DNA of 64,000 nt from Grammothele lineata (Eukaryota > Basidiomycota > Agaricomycetes > Polyporales > Polyporaceae). The translations under genes and the position numbers were made by a program. The DNA lies in assembly GCA_002150815.3 (NCBI GenBank), contig NDFF03000057.1:186001-250000 (forward strand), given 5' to 3'. The first letter of the stretch is position 1; every line of letters starts with the position of its first letter. Below are positions 46,487 through 58,186 of the stretch, in pieces. Under the pieces are notes generated by a model. The model had not been told where the DNA came from and searched no databases. It saw only the letters and a list, made by a program, of their open reading frames with translations.

Positions 46487-49400
46487 TCACGACCGGCTTT
46501 CAGTCCGTGAGCGGCCCAGTACGAGAGACGGCAAGACAAGCGGCCTCAACCCGGATGAGCTATGCGTACTAGGTTCAGGGACCAGCTTCCCCCTGGACCT
46601 ATAGATGGGATCTCCTGCAGTGGAAGCATACCTCGCGGAATGACCAGCGGTCGGAACTCGCTGACCAAGCGCCTCGAGGTAGCGGATAGGTATTTTGGAG
46701 TTAGCGTGTCCCGGAGACTCGTCCGCGCCAGCTAAATCTTCGGTCGAGAGTTCCCGACTGCGGAATGTTGCGTCCGGTAGGTTCTCTGCGGCGGAATGTG
46801 TCGCGGTGTGGATAGTGAGTTTTGTAGGTGTCGAGGGCGAGGGCCGCTCGGTGTAGTAGTCCCTATTCCGCAACAAATCACCACGAGACACGATAGACGA
46901 AGCCGTTGCTGTCACGGTGGGACTACGCTCCCTGCGAGGACCGCCGCCAGGCTTGGAGGCCGCTGACTGTCTCCGTTCAACGGCATCGCTGGGGACCAGG
47001 AGAGTTGTACTGGACAGGTTGCCCTTGGGTACTGCACGTGTTGCGGCTACTTGCACAGTGCGCCCTCTCCGACTGCCGGGATTGGGGTCTATGCGGCGTG
47101 TCCGAGGTGAACGGCGCTGCTTTGATCTATGCTCAGCATCGGTAGGTAACACTCGTGCTGTATGCGCTGTATGCGCTATAGGCGTTGCAGCAACCCGGTC
47201 AAGCTCGGGGGTCTTGGTAAACCTTTCTACGGGTTGATGCAGATTGTATGTGGGCTTGCTGTGGGCGCATTGGTGGGATGAGGCCTCGCCGCTCGATGAT
47301 GCCGAATGAGGTAAAGTGGCCCATGGGTCCACAATCATGAAAGGGGGTCTCGATGAGCGACTCGGAGGTGTTCGCGGAGAGGGTGAATACGACGAGGATG
47401 AAACAGATCGCGGCCGCGAGGGCGAGAGTGAGGGAGTGGGCGGAGTGGGAGGACGAAATATCTCTCTCATGGGAGATTTCCGGGGTGGGGTTGACGGATA
47501 TGATGTGACGTCGTCGTCTGTTGCGGAAGAAGAACAGTATAAAGGCAGTAGCACAGTCAGGGCTCCAGGGGACGGCGGGCGGGGCAAGGATTTCAACCTT
47601 GTAGACCCGGGCGTCTTCAGGGGCGCTGATGAGACATGAAATGGTTCTAATGTATCGACGTTTACGGATAGGGCAATGACAGCAGGATATCCGATGGATC
47701 TAGGTGTTTCGCAACGCACTATTACTCGAGCCCATTGCGCTCCTGATATGAGAGCCCCATCGACAGCAGAGCCAGAACTTGGTCCGCCCTCATGCGCGAA
47801 CGGAAAACAGCATGTCCGAGAATAGGGACCCAAGCCGTCACTACATTTCCAACGACCAACGTCGAAATGTATAAGCGGTCGGGTCGCAGGACCACTCCGC
47901 GATGCTATGTCTTCGTCCTTGGCTACAATTTCCCCGGGGTTCGCTGTACTTGACGTATATGTAGCGTAGAGCTGGTACTCCCACTGTATCGAAGCGTAGG
48001 TGGAACGCGAGGCTAAACGTTCGGCCGCTTGCATGGGAAACTGTAAGGATGTTACTTTCTGTTAAAGATACGGTGTGCCCGCGTTCCGGTAGTGAGGGAT
48101 CCGGGGAAGAGGCGAGTAAGATGGTTGAAAGAATGGCGGTATCGAAAAAGAAAGGCGTATACCAAGATCGGCGCCGCTTCGATTTATTTTGGCGAGGAGG
48201 CCCGGAGCGAGGAGGGGGTCGACGGACTGGGGTGCAGATGCGAGAGATGCAGTGTACAATCGGCCTGAGTTTTCCCGGCCATACGAGTGACGCACGATGC
48301 GCGACGTAAAATTCCGAGACACTATACTTTGGAAGAACGGAGGGAGGTTGGAGAAAAGAGAGGGCGACGACGCGCGTGAATGCTGGGTACATTCCTGGGC
48401 AGGGAGGCCAGTGCCATGAATCGATCGTAGCCGAGCCCATAAGGTCGTCGACATCGACTGCGCCTGCGCCCAGGCTACTGGCATAATCGCCTACACCACT
48501 GGAAGGGCTGGACAAGACGAGCGCAAGGAGGTTGCCGCTGCCATCTTCACATGAAAGAGGGATAATGTGGATGTCCGAGGGCAACCAGGCAACCGGGTTG
48601 TCGGCTAGGACGGGCAAGAGCGCACGAACGCCATACGGAGTCGTCGAATAGACAGGGAGAGGAATGGTCGTGTTAACCTCCTCCGGATGAAGTTTCGACA
48701 GCAGCTGGTGTCGAGGTATGGCGGTGACGGACTCCGAGTGAGAAAATGCGGTGGGAGAGGGTGCGAAGAGGGTGTGAGCGTCAGCATTGAGCTCCGAGTT
48801 CAGGTCCCATATGAAGATGCTTTGGTCAGGAACCCACTTCAGGATCTCCTCCTGTAGTCGAAAGAAAGCTTTCTCGCCTTCGCCATAGATTGTCGACATG
48901 TTGACCCCGAAGATTCCCATGAGTGAGTACGCCTCGTCCTCCTTCCGTGTCGTTACTCGTTTTGACGCCCAGTACATCCGTCGCGCCACGCTAACCGAGT
49001 TCAACGGACGCCGGTGAACAAGAATCCCTATGTCGATGCCCGTGATGTCCTCTATAAGGGGCGCGAGCCCATGCTTGCCACCGATCATGGACCAGTTGGA
49101 CGCGAAGAAGAGGAGGGTCTTGGGCGCGATGAGCTCTTGGAGAGTCCATCCTCGGGTGAACCAGACCGCCCGACGGAAGCTCGAGGTTGAGGCGCTGGAG
49201 TCCTCCCGGTAGGAGACATCGTGGAGGAAGGCATAACAGACTGCGGAGTCACCGTACCAGGTATACATGGAATTTATTGCCTCTGACAGCTCCGCACTGC
49301 TTGATTGGTCGATGCAACACGAATCAATCCAGATGAATTCAATACCGTCTGCGCGAGCACGCTGGCAAGCATTGTGGACTTTGGGGGAGAGGCGAAAGAA

Positions 49401-49595
49401 TACTTCGTCTTTAGGGAGATCGGAGCCGGACTCCCGCTCCGCCTTCACGTCGGCCTGGATCTTGAGGACGTCTTGGTACGTTTGCTCCTCGACCCCCGGT
49501 TCTTTCGACCAAACGTGCGAGACTATGGCATATTGAATCTTTTCCGAGGAGGTAACGCGGCAGAAGTCCCCCGTGTAGGAATTTAGGAGGCGCAT
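46487..49595 (-). pseudogene. HET-domain gene with a one-base frameshift (copy 1)
   Basis: The first frame runs 584 codons from ATG 49595 (MRLLNSYTGDFCRV) to a stop at 47841. It carries the complete HET (PF06985) core: YAIVSHVWSKEP, WIDSCCIDQSSSAELSEAIN, WFTRGWTLQELIAPKTLLFF, SVARRMYWASKRVTTRKEDE and AYSLMGIFGVNMSTIYGEGE. Around 47984 the reading continues in another frame, which stays open for about 500 codons to 46487. That frame keeps the motifs seen at the same place in the intact neighbour (WEYQLYATYTSST, DVGRWKCSDGLGPY, RTCCFPF) and the Ser/Pro-rich tail. Alignment with the neighbour indicates one missing base in a GTCTGG context. Since both parts are otherwise open, the break is recent, or it is a sequencing error. 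If real, the protein is truncated just after the long spacer but keeps the whole HET core. Confidence 0.8.
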
Positions 49596-50263
49596 TCTTT
49601 AAGACCCTAGCATAAGCCATCCACATAAGTAGGCAGAAAAGGGTAGCTTACCGGGCATTGAGAATGGGCGTTACCCAGGAAGAGGCCGTAAGTGAGTGGA
49701 AAGAGGGGGAAAGACGATGAAGAGGTATTTGCGCGCCATGCGAGGCGTGGTGGCAAGGATTCGAAGCTGCTGTCCAACTGTCTCCTGACAACCTCAACAG
49801 CTTCTGGCATGACATAGCGGCATTGATCAACGATATCTACTATGAGCCTGCGCTGATCCAGTGTTCCCACAGCCATACGTGTCAAGACGAGGACAGCAAT
49901 GCACAGCGATGTGACTTAACTATGAATTTCTCAAGCGAAGCCTGTCATCGGAGCAATGCTTCCTACTCGTCTTCTTTCACATAGGTATTCCAGAATACTT
50001 CGGTACACCATGGCGAGACTCGTGTCGAGCCTTTGAGCGTGGGGAGTATCGAGTATCGACTGGAGCTGTTGACGAGTTCAGTCGAAGATTTGAAGCTGTG
50101 CGGCGCCTATATGCCCTGAGTTCATATCAAATATTCTGAATAGGTCGCAGTTACAGGTTTCAGCGCTGTAGCTACGGTGCTAGATCTACCGTAAGTTCGA
50201 TACAAAAAGATGATATGGTACATTTGTGGCTACTACTTTGATGTCTTCTCCAACATCCTGAAC
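49596..50263. other. spacer between tandem HET genes
   Basis: Promoter of copy 1 and 3' region of copy 2. A minus-strand frame at 49607-49885 (MAVGTLDQRRLIVDIVDQCR...) has some coding flavour and could be an unspliced 5' exon, but there is no support from the neighbour. Confidence 0.4.
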
Positions 50264-53068
50264 CTAGTACACGGTGGCTGCTTCTTCGCGCTCTTGTCGA
50301 TCGACCTCGCTCTCACCAAAATCAAAGGGGCGCAATCCATCACTATCAGGGCTCTCCAGCATAAGGCCAGCTGTACGAGCCTTCACAGGCCGCTCGACTT
50401 TCGGCGACTCGGGAGCTTTTGACGGACGCTGGAGAGGCTGCAGCACCGCGCGCCGAGGCATGCGGCCCGCACGTAGCATCAAAGCGCGCTCTCCGGCCAT
50501 CGGACGTCTGGCCACTTCTCCCGCAAACTCCATCGTGGCGGTCGTGAGCGGACGGGGACCAATGGGCGACGCACGGTGCGGCGCATCGTGATTCGATTGG
50601 AGAGGTGCGTCTTGCCAAGGGGCGATAGTCGCGTCGAACTGTGACTCCAGGTGCGATTCCGGCTCAGGTTGCCCAGGGGCCTTCTTCGCGTCGTAGAAGC
50701 TAAAACCTCGGATTCCGAGCGACGGCGTGGGCAGCATCGGCGACGGGGCGGTGGTCGACCAATGTGGTACAGAGGGTACGGGTGGCAGAGGTAGCGACAG
50801 CGACCACGACGATCTCCTCTGCGCCCATGGAGACAGTGGGGTGAGCGGCGAAGGAGAAGGTGGAGGTGACGGGGACATCGAACGGGAGGAAGGAGGGGAA
50901 AGGGACAGGTGCTCGGGAGACGACGGAGGCGATAGCGGGCGCACAGAAGGGGATTGCGGGAAAGTCTCTGATGCGAGTATATTCGAGAGACTCTCCGAAA
51001 GCATCTCTGTGTCTGGCGAGGGGGGTTTGAGCTTCGTGAGCGGCACCGGAAGAGTTGGCAGAGCCCGCGTGTGGCCCGACGGTGCTAACGACGTTGGCGA
51101 GGCAGGGGGATCGTCAAGAAACTTGACCGAAATGACAATCATAGCGGGGTATAATGTCGAGCCAGGGGTCTGGCAGGTCACTGTGAGTCGTACCCAGGGC
51201 CCGAGCGAGTCTCGCTGCGGGCCTACTGCTTGACCGACGTCCCCCGAGACTGTAGGGAGAGGAAAGCAACACGAACGGACATATGGGCCAAGGTCTTCCG
51301 ATCGTTCCCAACGTCCGACATCGAGTCGTGTAGAAGTCGCAATGAGGCCAGATTCAATATTAACTATGCTCGGTGGGCCAATAGAAGTGGAATCGCATTC
51401 TGGATATGCTTCCTGATGCGCCGAAGATGTCGCAGAAGATATGTAGGTGGCATATAATCGGTACTCCCAGACAGCATCGAAGCGGAGGTAGAAGGTGAGA
51501 GTGAAAGATGGGCCCTTGGCGCTTGATATCTCGAAGGTGTTGTTGCCAATCATGGAACATTTGTATCCGAGCAAAGCGAGATGTGATATGTCCGAAGACG
51601 GAGTGTGGAAAGTAGTCGACAAGGTGTCTGTATCAAAATAGAAGGGTGGTACGTCTTCGGGCTTCATGCGCTTAGGCTTTGGTGGAGAGAGCGGCTCGAT
51701 GGAAGGTGTGACGGGGCGAGGGTGCGTGCGAGGAAGACAGTGCATGAGTGGCTTGAGCTTTCCCGGTGATACCAGTGATGGATGGTGGGCGATGTAGAGT
51801 TCAGCAATGCTGTATGCGAGCGGCGACGATGACCGGCTGGATAGAGGCAGAGGGACGATGCGCATAAAATGATGGTAAGGTTTTCCGGGAGGCCAACAAA
51901 GAATAGGATCGAGGGAATCGTCAATCAAGGAGGTGCCGACGCTGCTTGCGTACTCCCCCTGTGTATCAGAAGGAGACGACAGGACGAGACCGAGTAGATT
52001 GTCACTCCCGTCCTTGCAAGCGAGAGGAACGACGTGCACGTCCGATGTAGTCAATCTGGGGATCGGATCTCCGGCGAGCACTGGCAAGACGGCGCGTATA
52101 CCATAGGGAGTAGTGGAGTAAACGGGACGTGGGATATTTGTCCACCGCTGGTGTGGGAGGAGTTGAGAAAGTAGCTTGGACCTGGTGATGGTTACTACTG
52201 AGCCTGAACGAGAGAATGCGGCCGGTGATGGAGCAAGGAGGGTATGAACGTCGGGGTCGAGCTCCGAATTGAGATCCCAGACGAAAATACTCTGATCGGG
52301 AACCCACTTCAAGATCTCCTCTTGTAGTCGAAAGAATGCCTTCTCGCCTTCGCCATAGATTGTCGACATGTTGACTCCAAATATTCCCATGAGCGAGTAT
52401 GCCTCATCCTCCTTCCGTGTCGTCACTCGTTTCGAGGCCCAGTACATCCGTCGCGCTACGCTGACCGAGTTTAACGGACGCCGGTGAACAAGGATCCCGA
52501 TGTCGATTCCTGTGATCTCCTCAAGAAGAGCTGAGAGTCCGTGCTTGCCACCGATCATAGACCAGTCGGACGCGAAGAAGAGGAGGGTCTTGGGCGCGAT
52601 GAGCTCCTGAAGAGTCCATCCTCGGGTAAACCAGACGGCACGGCGGAAAGTTGAGCTTGGCTTGTGAGGCTTCTCGCGGGGGACGACGTCGTGGAGGAAG
52701 GAATAGCAAACGGCGGAGTGGGCATACCAGGTGTACATAGAGTTTATCGCCTCTGACAGCTCCGCGCTACTGGACTGGTCGATACAACATGAATCGATCC
52801 AGATGAGCTCGAGTCCGTCTTCGCAAGCCCGCTCGCAAGCGTTCCGGATCTTCGGAGACAGGCGGGAAAGCACCTCGCCTTCGGGGAGGTCGTCATGGCC
52901 ACGCGCACGCTCAGCGCGGACTCCGTCTTGTATTCTGAGGACGTCCTGGTATGTCTGCTCTCCAGAGCCCGGGTCCTTGGACCAAACATGCGACAGGGTG
53001 GCATACTTCACTCTGCTTGAGCTTTCCACGTGCCGGAACTCGCCAGTCCGAGTATCGAGAAGGCGCAT
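50264..53068 (-). CDS. HET-domain protein, intact (copy 2), 934 residues
   Basis: A single-exon frame from ATG 53068 (MRLLDTRTGEFRHV). HET domains (PF06985) occur in heterokaryon-incompatibility and related proteins of filamentous fungi, where they can trigger a cell-death response. The core matches basidiomycete HET proteins: YATLSHVWSKDPGSGEQTYQ, WIDSCCIDQSSSAELSEAIN, FTRGWTLQELIAPKTLLFF, GIDIGILVHRRPLNSVSVAR and AYSLMGIFGVNMSTIYGEGE. A spacer with IPRPVYSTTPYGIRAVLPVL and a beta-rich segment (FTLTFYLRFDAVWEYRLYAT, LDVGRWERSEDLGPYVRSCC) follows. The C-terminal third is low-complexity Ser/Pro-rich (about residues 700-800) and ends FGESEVDRQEREEAATVY. The core is almost identical to copy 1 while the tails differ strongly. 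I infer a cytosolic sensor/effector; the partner is unknown. Confidence 0.88.
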   Translation of the reverse strand: MRLLDTRTGEFRHVESSSRVKYATLSHVWSKDPGSGEQTYQDVLRIQDGVRAERARGHDDLPEGEVLSRLSPKIRNACERACEDGLELIWIDSCCIDQSSSAELSEAINSMYTWYAHSAVCYSFLHDVVPREKPHKPSSTFRRAVWFTRGWTLQELIAPKTLLFFASDWSMIGGKHGLSALLEEITGIDIGILVHRRPLNSVSVARRMYWASKRVTTRKEDEAYSLMGIFGVNMSTIYGEGEKAFFRLQEEILKWVPDQSIFVWDLNSELDPDVHTLLAPSPAAFSRSGSVVTITRSKLLSQLLPHQRWTNIPRPVYSTTPYGIRAVLPVLAGDPIPRLTTSDVHVVPLACKDGSDNLLGLVLSSPSDTQGEYASSVGTSLIDDSLDPILCWPPGKPYHHFMRIVPLPLSSRSSSPLAYSIAELYIAHHPSLVSPGKLKPLMHCLPRTHPRPVTPSIEPLSPPKPKRMKPEDVPPFYFDTDTLSTTFHTPSSDISHLALLGYKCSMIGNNTFEISSAKGPSFTLTFYLRFDAVWEYRLYATYISSATSSAHQEAYPECDSTSIGPPSIVNIESGLIATSTRLDVGRWERSEDLGPYVRSCCFPLPTVSGDVGQAVGPQRDSLGPWVRLTVTCQTPGSTLYPAMIVISVKFLDDPPASPTSLAPSGHTRALPTLPVPLTKLKPPSPDTEMLSESLSNILASETFPQSPSVRPLSPPSSPEHLSLSPPSSRSMSPSPPPSPSPLTPLSPWAQRRSSWSLSLPLPPVPSVPHWSTTAPSPMLPTPSLGIRGFSFYDAKKAPGQPEPESHLESQFDATIAPWQDAPLQSNHDAPHRASPIGPRPLTTATMEFAGEVARRPMAGERALMLRAGRMPRRAVLQPLQRPSKAPESPKVERPVKARTAGLMLESPDSDGLRPFDFGESEVDRQEREEAATVY

Positions 53069-54579
53069 GACGCCTGGCGTCCCTTCTAGTTAGGCAATTC
53101 TACCGCGTCAGAGTCGTCAGGGAGTCACGCGCCAGGTAAGTCACGTACATTCACGGACGAGTGACGTTAGCGTCGGCGTAGGGGCGGAAAGAGTTATGTG
53201 CGGAGGCAGATTTCGGCCTTAAGTATGCACGGCGGCACTACGGTGAGCATCGCCTGCACGCTGGCACTGCCTGATTGTCCGGCGTACCTTCTGATGTTAC
53301 CTCTGGCGTGGTTCTTGAAGAGAAGCTCAAAATCAATGTTGTTGCTCATAGCCTCGGCGCTCAATGTAGCGTGTGAGATTGAAGTCCGGAGTTAGACCAA
53401 CTTCAAACATGTGACTTGTGATGTCTGCTGGAGGCTAGTTTGAGGCCACTGAATACGACGTGCGAGTTAGGGAAGTGCATTGACAATTACATAGGCCGCA
53501 GGAGCTCACCGTAACAGTTACCAGTATAACCATTCAGAGCAAGACAGGATAGCACACGGGCCGGTCCTACATTCCCGCCTCATCACGTCGGTGTCAAGAC
53601 ACACTAATGACACCGCCTTCTTGACGACCAAGAAGAGGCCTGTCGCGAGGGTACCCTTGTGCTGGCTACGTAGTTCCAGGAGTCGACAGAAATGCTTTAT
53701 CTTCGAGAGACGTGAGCGGTCTTCGCAATGCATTGCTATTTTGCATAACAGACCTTGTACGGTTACCTTCAGGCCGCTCCGGCGAAGAACACTGAGCATC
53801 ACTCAGGACTGCGGTGTGGCGCTTCCCGGGAGGCTATCGCGGCCTATCGTGGCGTGCCGTGAGACCTCCTTGAACGCCAATTGCTGGGCCTGTCTGAGTG
53901 AATGGCGGAGAACGCGCTGAGGTAAGTTCATTGCTAAGGGGCTGTTAGTTGAAGTGCCATGATTGGATGGACAACGTCGCAGAGAATATTGCGTGCCGTA
54001 AAGGGTCGACGGTCGATCTGTAGGGGAGAGCTCTGTAGGGGAGGGCTCGACAGACTGTAGAAGAAATGGGGAAAGCGGATGCGGACCACTGAGTCCTGAC
54101 GCAACAGCCTGGACTCTCGTAGCGCCCATACGCTGGTGTGGTATGTAGGCGCTTACACATGTGCCGCTGTGTGCTGTCATCCTTCCCAGATGAAACACCT
54201 GTTCAATAGCAGCCATCGTTCATTTCCTCTACCCAGCAACACAACTATAGAAACGGCTTCTTAGTCCAAGGCTATCTTCATTTCTACCCGCGATGTCAAG
54301 GCAGACTGTGGCCTATTGCAGCACGTCCTTCCTCGCGCGAACGCATGTACTTACTCCATCTCATTCGCTCCACAACGCCGACGACGACCTTACGGAAAGC
54401 TCGCTTTGGGGTATGACGGAATGCGTCATGGGCTTGGGGTAAGTGATATCATGCACCTTCTGCGTGACCGTTGCGCCTCAATAAAATGCCCTCATCTCAG
54501 TCCGTTGGGGTTCTCGTCCGTCTCACTCTGTCCTGGCCGCTCACCGCCCTCATCTGCCTGAGCCACAAGAGACAGCTCG
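53069..54579. other. intergenic, strand switch
   Basis: About 1.5 kb between the HET gene promoter and the phosphatase promoter. Only short frames, no repeats or RNA genes seen. Confidence 0.45.
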
Positions 54580-56357
54580 ATGCGCGCAACCCTCTCCTTT
54601 CTTTTCCCTGCGTATGTGGTGATATCCGCATATGCTTCCCCGAGGATACGGGCTGTCGAGGAGACAGCGAGTGGACCCACTGAGGTCGGGGGGATTCGCA
54701 TACCGCATCGTACGTGTTCGGAACCAATCTCGCATACGACGTGACTCAAAGCTCGGTAGACAAGAGGCAGATCATTGAGGGCCCCGGAGGATACACGTTC
54801 AACGTCCTTGAGCATCTTGCGGGCATCGCCCCTTACTTCGACTCGCCTGGGGTACAGCTTGATCCCAACCCGCCGGATGGATGCCAAGTCAGCAAGGCGA
54901 CATATCTCGTCCGACACTCAAACATTTATGCCAATGATGTAAGCCCTAGCATCACCAGTTTTTTCTGTCTCATCTAAACACCCCTTGCGTCAAGTTCGAT
55001 TACGAGACATACCTGTCACCGTTCCTCGAAAAATTGGATAATTACGCCGACAAGGCAGCGTTCACCCAAACTCCCGACTTGGCCTTCCTCGCCAACTATA
55101 CGTCCCCAATTACGGACGAGACTGAGCAATTGGAGAAGGTTACCCCTTCAGGGAAGGATGCGGCGGCAGCGTTTGCTGGAGTCATCAAGCAGCTGTATCC
55201 AAACATTCTGAATAACTCTGTCCCCGATGAAAACGCGTTCAGGGTATGGGCAGCCTCCGGTGAGTGCCGCATGTATGCAGCCAGGGCATAATATCTCATG
55301 ATATTCTCAGCTAGCAGAGATGTCGATACGGCAAACGCGTTCATCCAAGGCCTCGGAAACAATGCTAGTCTGGTCATTGTCAACGAAGGCGAAAATGACA
55401 GCGCCGACTCCTTGACGCCTCACGTATGCCCTGTGCATTGTCTACACAGATCGTTTCCTTACTCGTATCCTTTCGTGGTAGATCTCTTGCCCTGCGTTTG
55501 ACTCAGCGATGGGTTCCGCACAGTCAGGAGCCTGGATGAAGAAGTACACTGCGCCGCTCGTCACTCGCTTCAACAACGCGGCGCCAGGGTTCAATTTCAC
55601 GCTAACGGACATTGTCGGCATGCAGCAGCTTTGTGGATACGACGACGTCATCAGAAATCGAACCGACTTCTGCGACATCTTCACCGCGGAGGAATGGCTG
55701 GACTTCGAGTATGCCAACGATGTTATGTATTTCTATAGTATTGGGTAAAGTCCTCTCCGACGTCCCTATCTGTGATATTCTGACCCTCTCCGCAGCTATG
55801 GGAACCCAATTGGCCCCCAACTCGGTATGCCTTGGGTCCGAAGTGCGCTAGACATCCTGTCAGCAAACGACACTTCGACCTTCAACCAGTCGCTCTACGT
55901 CTCCTTCACGCACCGCGAGGAACCCCCGCTCGTGATGACCGCGCTGGGACTGTTCAACAACTCCGCGTACTACCCGGGCTTGGACGTGAACAGCACGATG
56001 CCCACGGACAGGATCAACCACGATCGCGCGTGGAAGACGTCGCTCATTCTCCCGTTCCTCGGGCACGTAGGCATCGAGCGCTTGCAGTGCGCAAACGCGA
56101 CGCTCAACGGGACCAACTCCACGCAGGAGGGGGCCGAGGACGAAGGCGAGGACGGGGCGTTTGTGCGCGTGCTCGTCAATGGCGCGCCAATCCCAGTACC
56201 GGACTGCCAGGACGGGCCAGGAGAGTCATGCTCGCTGGGCGTGTTCGCGGCGTATGTGCAGGAGAGAGTGGGACTCTACGGGAACTTCATTGGCGCATGT
56301 GGGATCAATGACACGGTGACGAACCGCACGGATCTACTCTCGATTTACAACGCCTAA
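54580..56357 (+). CDS. secreted histidine-acid-phosphatase-like protein
   Basis: Six exons close in frame to 503 residues: 54580-54709, 54760-54938, 54995-55259, 55311-55423, 55482-55744 and 55796-56357. The start MRATLSFLFPAYVVISAYAS is a clear signal peptide, followed by a HHKRQ site that could be cut by a Kex2-type protease. The core YTFNVLEHLAGIAPYFDSPG and LVRHSNIYANDFDYETYLSP marks the basidiomycete branch of the histidine phosphatase superfamily. The catalytic RHG is RHS here, and the usual HD pair near the C-terminus is replaced by FTHREEPPLVMTALGLFNNS. Many N-x-S/T sites fit a secreted glycoprotein. Cysteines in QLCGYDDVI, DFCDIF, LQCANA, PDCQDG and ESCSLG probably form disulfides. 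Phosphomonoesterase or inositol-phosphate phosphatase activity is expected from the fold but not certain. Confidence 0.8.
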
Positions 56358-56607
56358 GGAGGATTAGTTAGACTTGGACTTCTCCCTACTTTGCTCCTAT
56401 GGACCCCCAGTAGCAGACTCGTTCACGTACAACCCACCCAACTCCCTTGCGCCCTCAGGCTGCTCTCCTATTATATCATTTGTCCACAACTTCTAGGCAG
56501 CGCATCACAAATCTGAGGAAATGAGGACTGAGCAAAGCTGCACGACTGGGTATTCGGTGTTGTGGACCAAATGAACGGAGCGCCCACACGCCTCTCCACC
56601 TACCACC

Positions 56608-57698
56608 ATGTCCGTTCCTCTCAATCTGGACGAAGAAGTCCGATTGTACACAACCAACGCGGAGCGCGAGAAGTATGGCCTCCTGGCTACCCTGTTCGGC
56701 ATTATCGTCTCACTGGAGTACCTCGAACGTGCGTATGTACGAGATTCAATAACGGCTGCGGAGTGAGTCCCGCTCGTCTCTCCGTTCTATTGCTCTAGGT
56801 GCTGAGCATCGCCGCCGAAGAGGTATTCTCCCGCATGCACACGGCTGCTGTCACAGTACAAGACCATGCTAAAGCTCGTTGGAGACGATGTCCGGTCGAT
56901 CGAGCAGTTCATGTCGCGGTATAGGGTGAGTCGCTTCTTTAACCCTTACGGTGTCTGCCATGCTCATGCATGCGTCGTGGAGATGGACCATCCTGCGGCG
57001 CTGCACCGAATACAGGTTGGAGTGCCGGCGACCGTGGAGCATTCGAGCGAGGCAGGGCCTGAAACAGCGAAGTGGGTTGCGGAGACGACGCAGGTGCGCT
57101 TCCTTTACCCCTTCCGCCTTACCTCCCTCCCATTCATTATGCTATCTACTTTCACCCCCCTGTCAGCCCTTTCATCCTACTTCTTTACGATACGCTGCCG
57201 CGCCTCCGGCCTTGTGCTCCATATGATCTGTACGACGACTCGCGGCTGACACTATGCGCTCGGCGCGTCCGGCCGTGTAGAACTTCATCACCTTCGTGGA
57301 TGCGCTCAAGCTGCGCATGCGCGCGAAAGACCAGCTGCACCCGATCCTGCAGGAGCTCGTCACAAGCTACGCCCGGTTCAAGGGCAGCAAGGACTGGGAA
57401 GGTCGGAGCAAGATGGTTGGTTGGTGAGTGTTCGTCCAGTCTGCGAGCGGATCCGTTCTCGGACCGGGGAGCCTCGCGAGCCGCTGAAGCTGACGTTTCC
57501 CCGCAGGCTCATCACGCTGAACGGCATGAAGGCGTCAGAGGAGCTCACGGAGGAACAGGCGAGACAGGTGCGTCTCGCTGCGGGATCATGGAGCTGGGGC
57601 GTAGTTCTGACATTTCTCGTTCGCAGCTGTCGTTCGACATTGAGCATGCTTATGCTGAATTCTTCAGGAGCCTTAGCGGGAAGGACGACCAATCGTAA
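56608..57698 (+). CDS. VPS28: ESCRT-I subunit Vps28
   Basis: Vps28 is a core subunit of ESCRT-I on endosomes and links it to ESCRT-II for multivesicular-body sorting. Six exons close in frame to 214 residues: 56608-56762, 56823-56935, 56993-57093, 57281-57423, 57507-57567 and 57627-57698. Conserved segments: VPLNLDEEVRLYTTNAEREK, LATLFGIIVSLEYLERAYVR, YSPACTRLLSQYKTMLKLVG, NFITFVDALKLRMRAKDQLH, and the C-terminal four-helix domain LITLNGMKASEELTEEQARQ, LSFDIEHAYAEFFRSL. Length and order are as usual. The ATG sits in a good fungal context (caccatgtcc). It lies 250 bases downstream of the phosphatase gene on the same strand. Confidence 0.92.
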
Positions 57699-58186
57699 GG
57701 TCGTGCCTCGGAGAAGCTGTTACGGTCGACGGCGTGTGAGGATGTATTATCACTTTGCTGCTGTTATTTCTCTGCTGTATACGCATAGATGTAATACACC
57801 GTGTTGTATTTGGGACGACTCATGTGTTCATCGCCTTCGGTGAATGTGCTCCGAGCTTGTCGAGTTATTTAGAGTGACTGTCGAGACGCACACCGCCTGT
57901 GCACGGCCCGAAGCCCAAGCGCCAAGTCGTCATTCCATCCGCCTCGGCTCTTTGCGGCATCCGAGCTCACGCAGCTGTGTCAAGACCAGTTCTTTCGTCA
58001 TGCACAAGCTCCTTTCCATATCACTTCCACGCTACGCCGCTCGACCTATCTCTACAGTCCTCATCCGACGACCACAACGACTGCAATTCCCGCAACGACG
58101 AGTAAAGAACTTGATCAGTAGTACTCCGCAGCACAAGTCCATTCTGCGGCTCTAGAGCGCACAAGCGCATACCGGCACACCCTTCC
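57699..58186. other. intergenic
   Basis: 3' region of VPS28 and promoter of the next gene. No specific element recognised. Confidence 0.5.
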
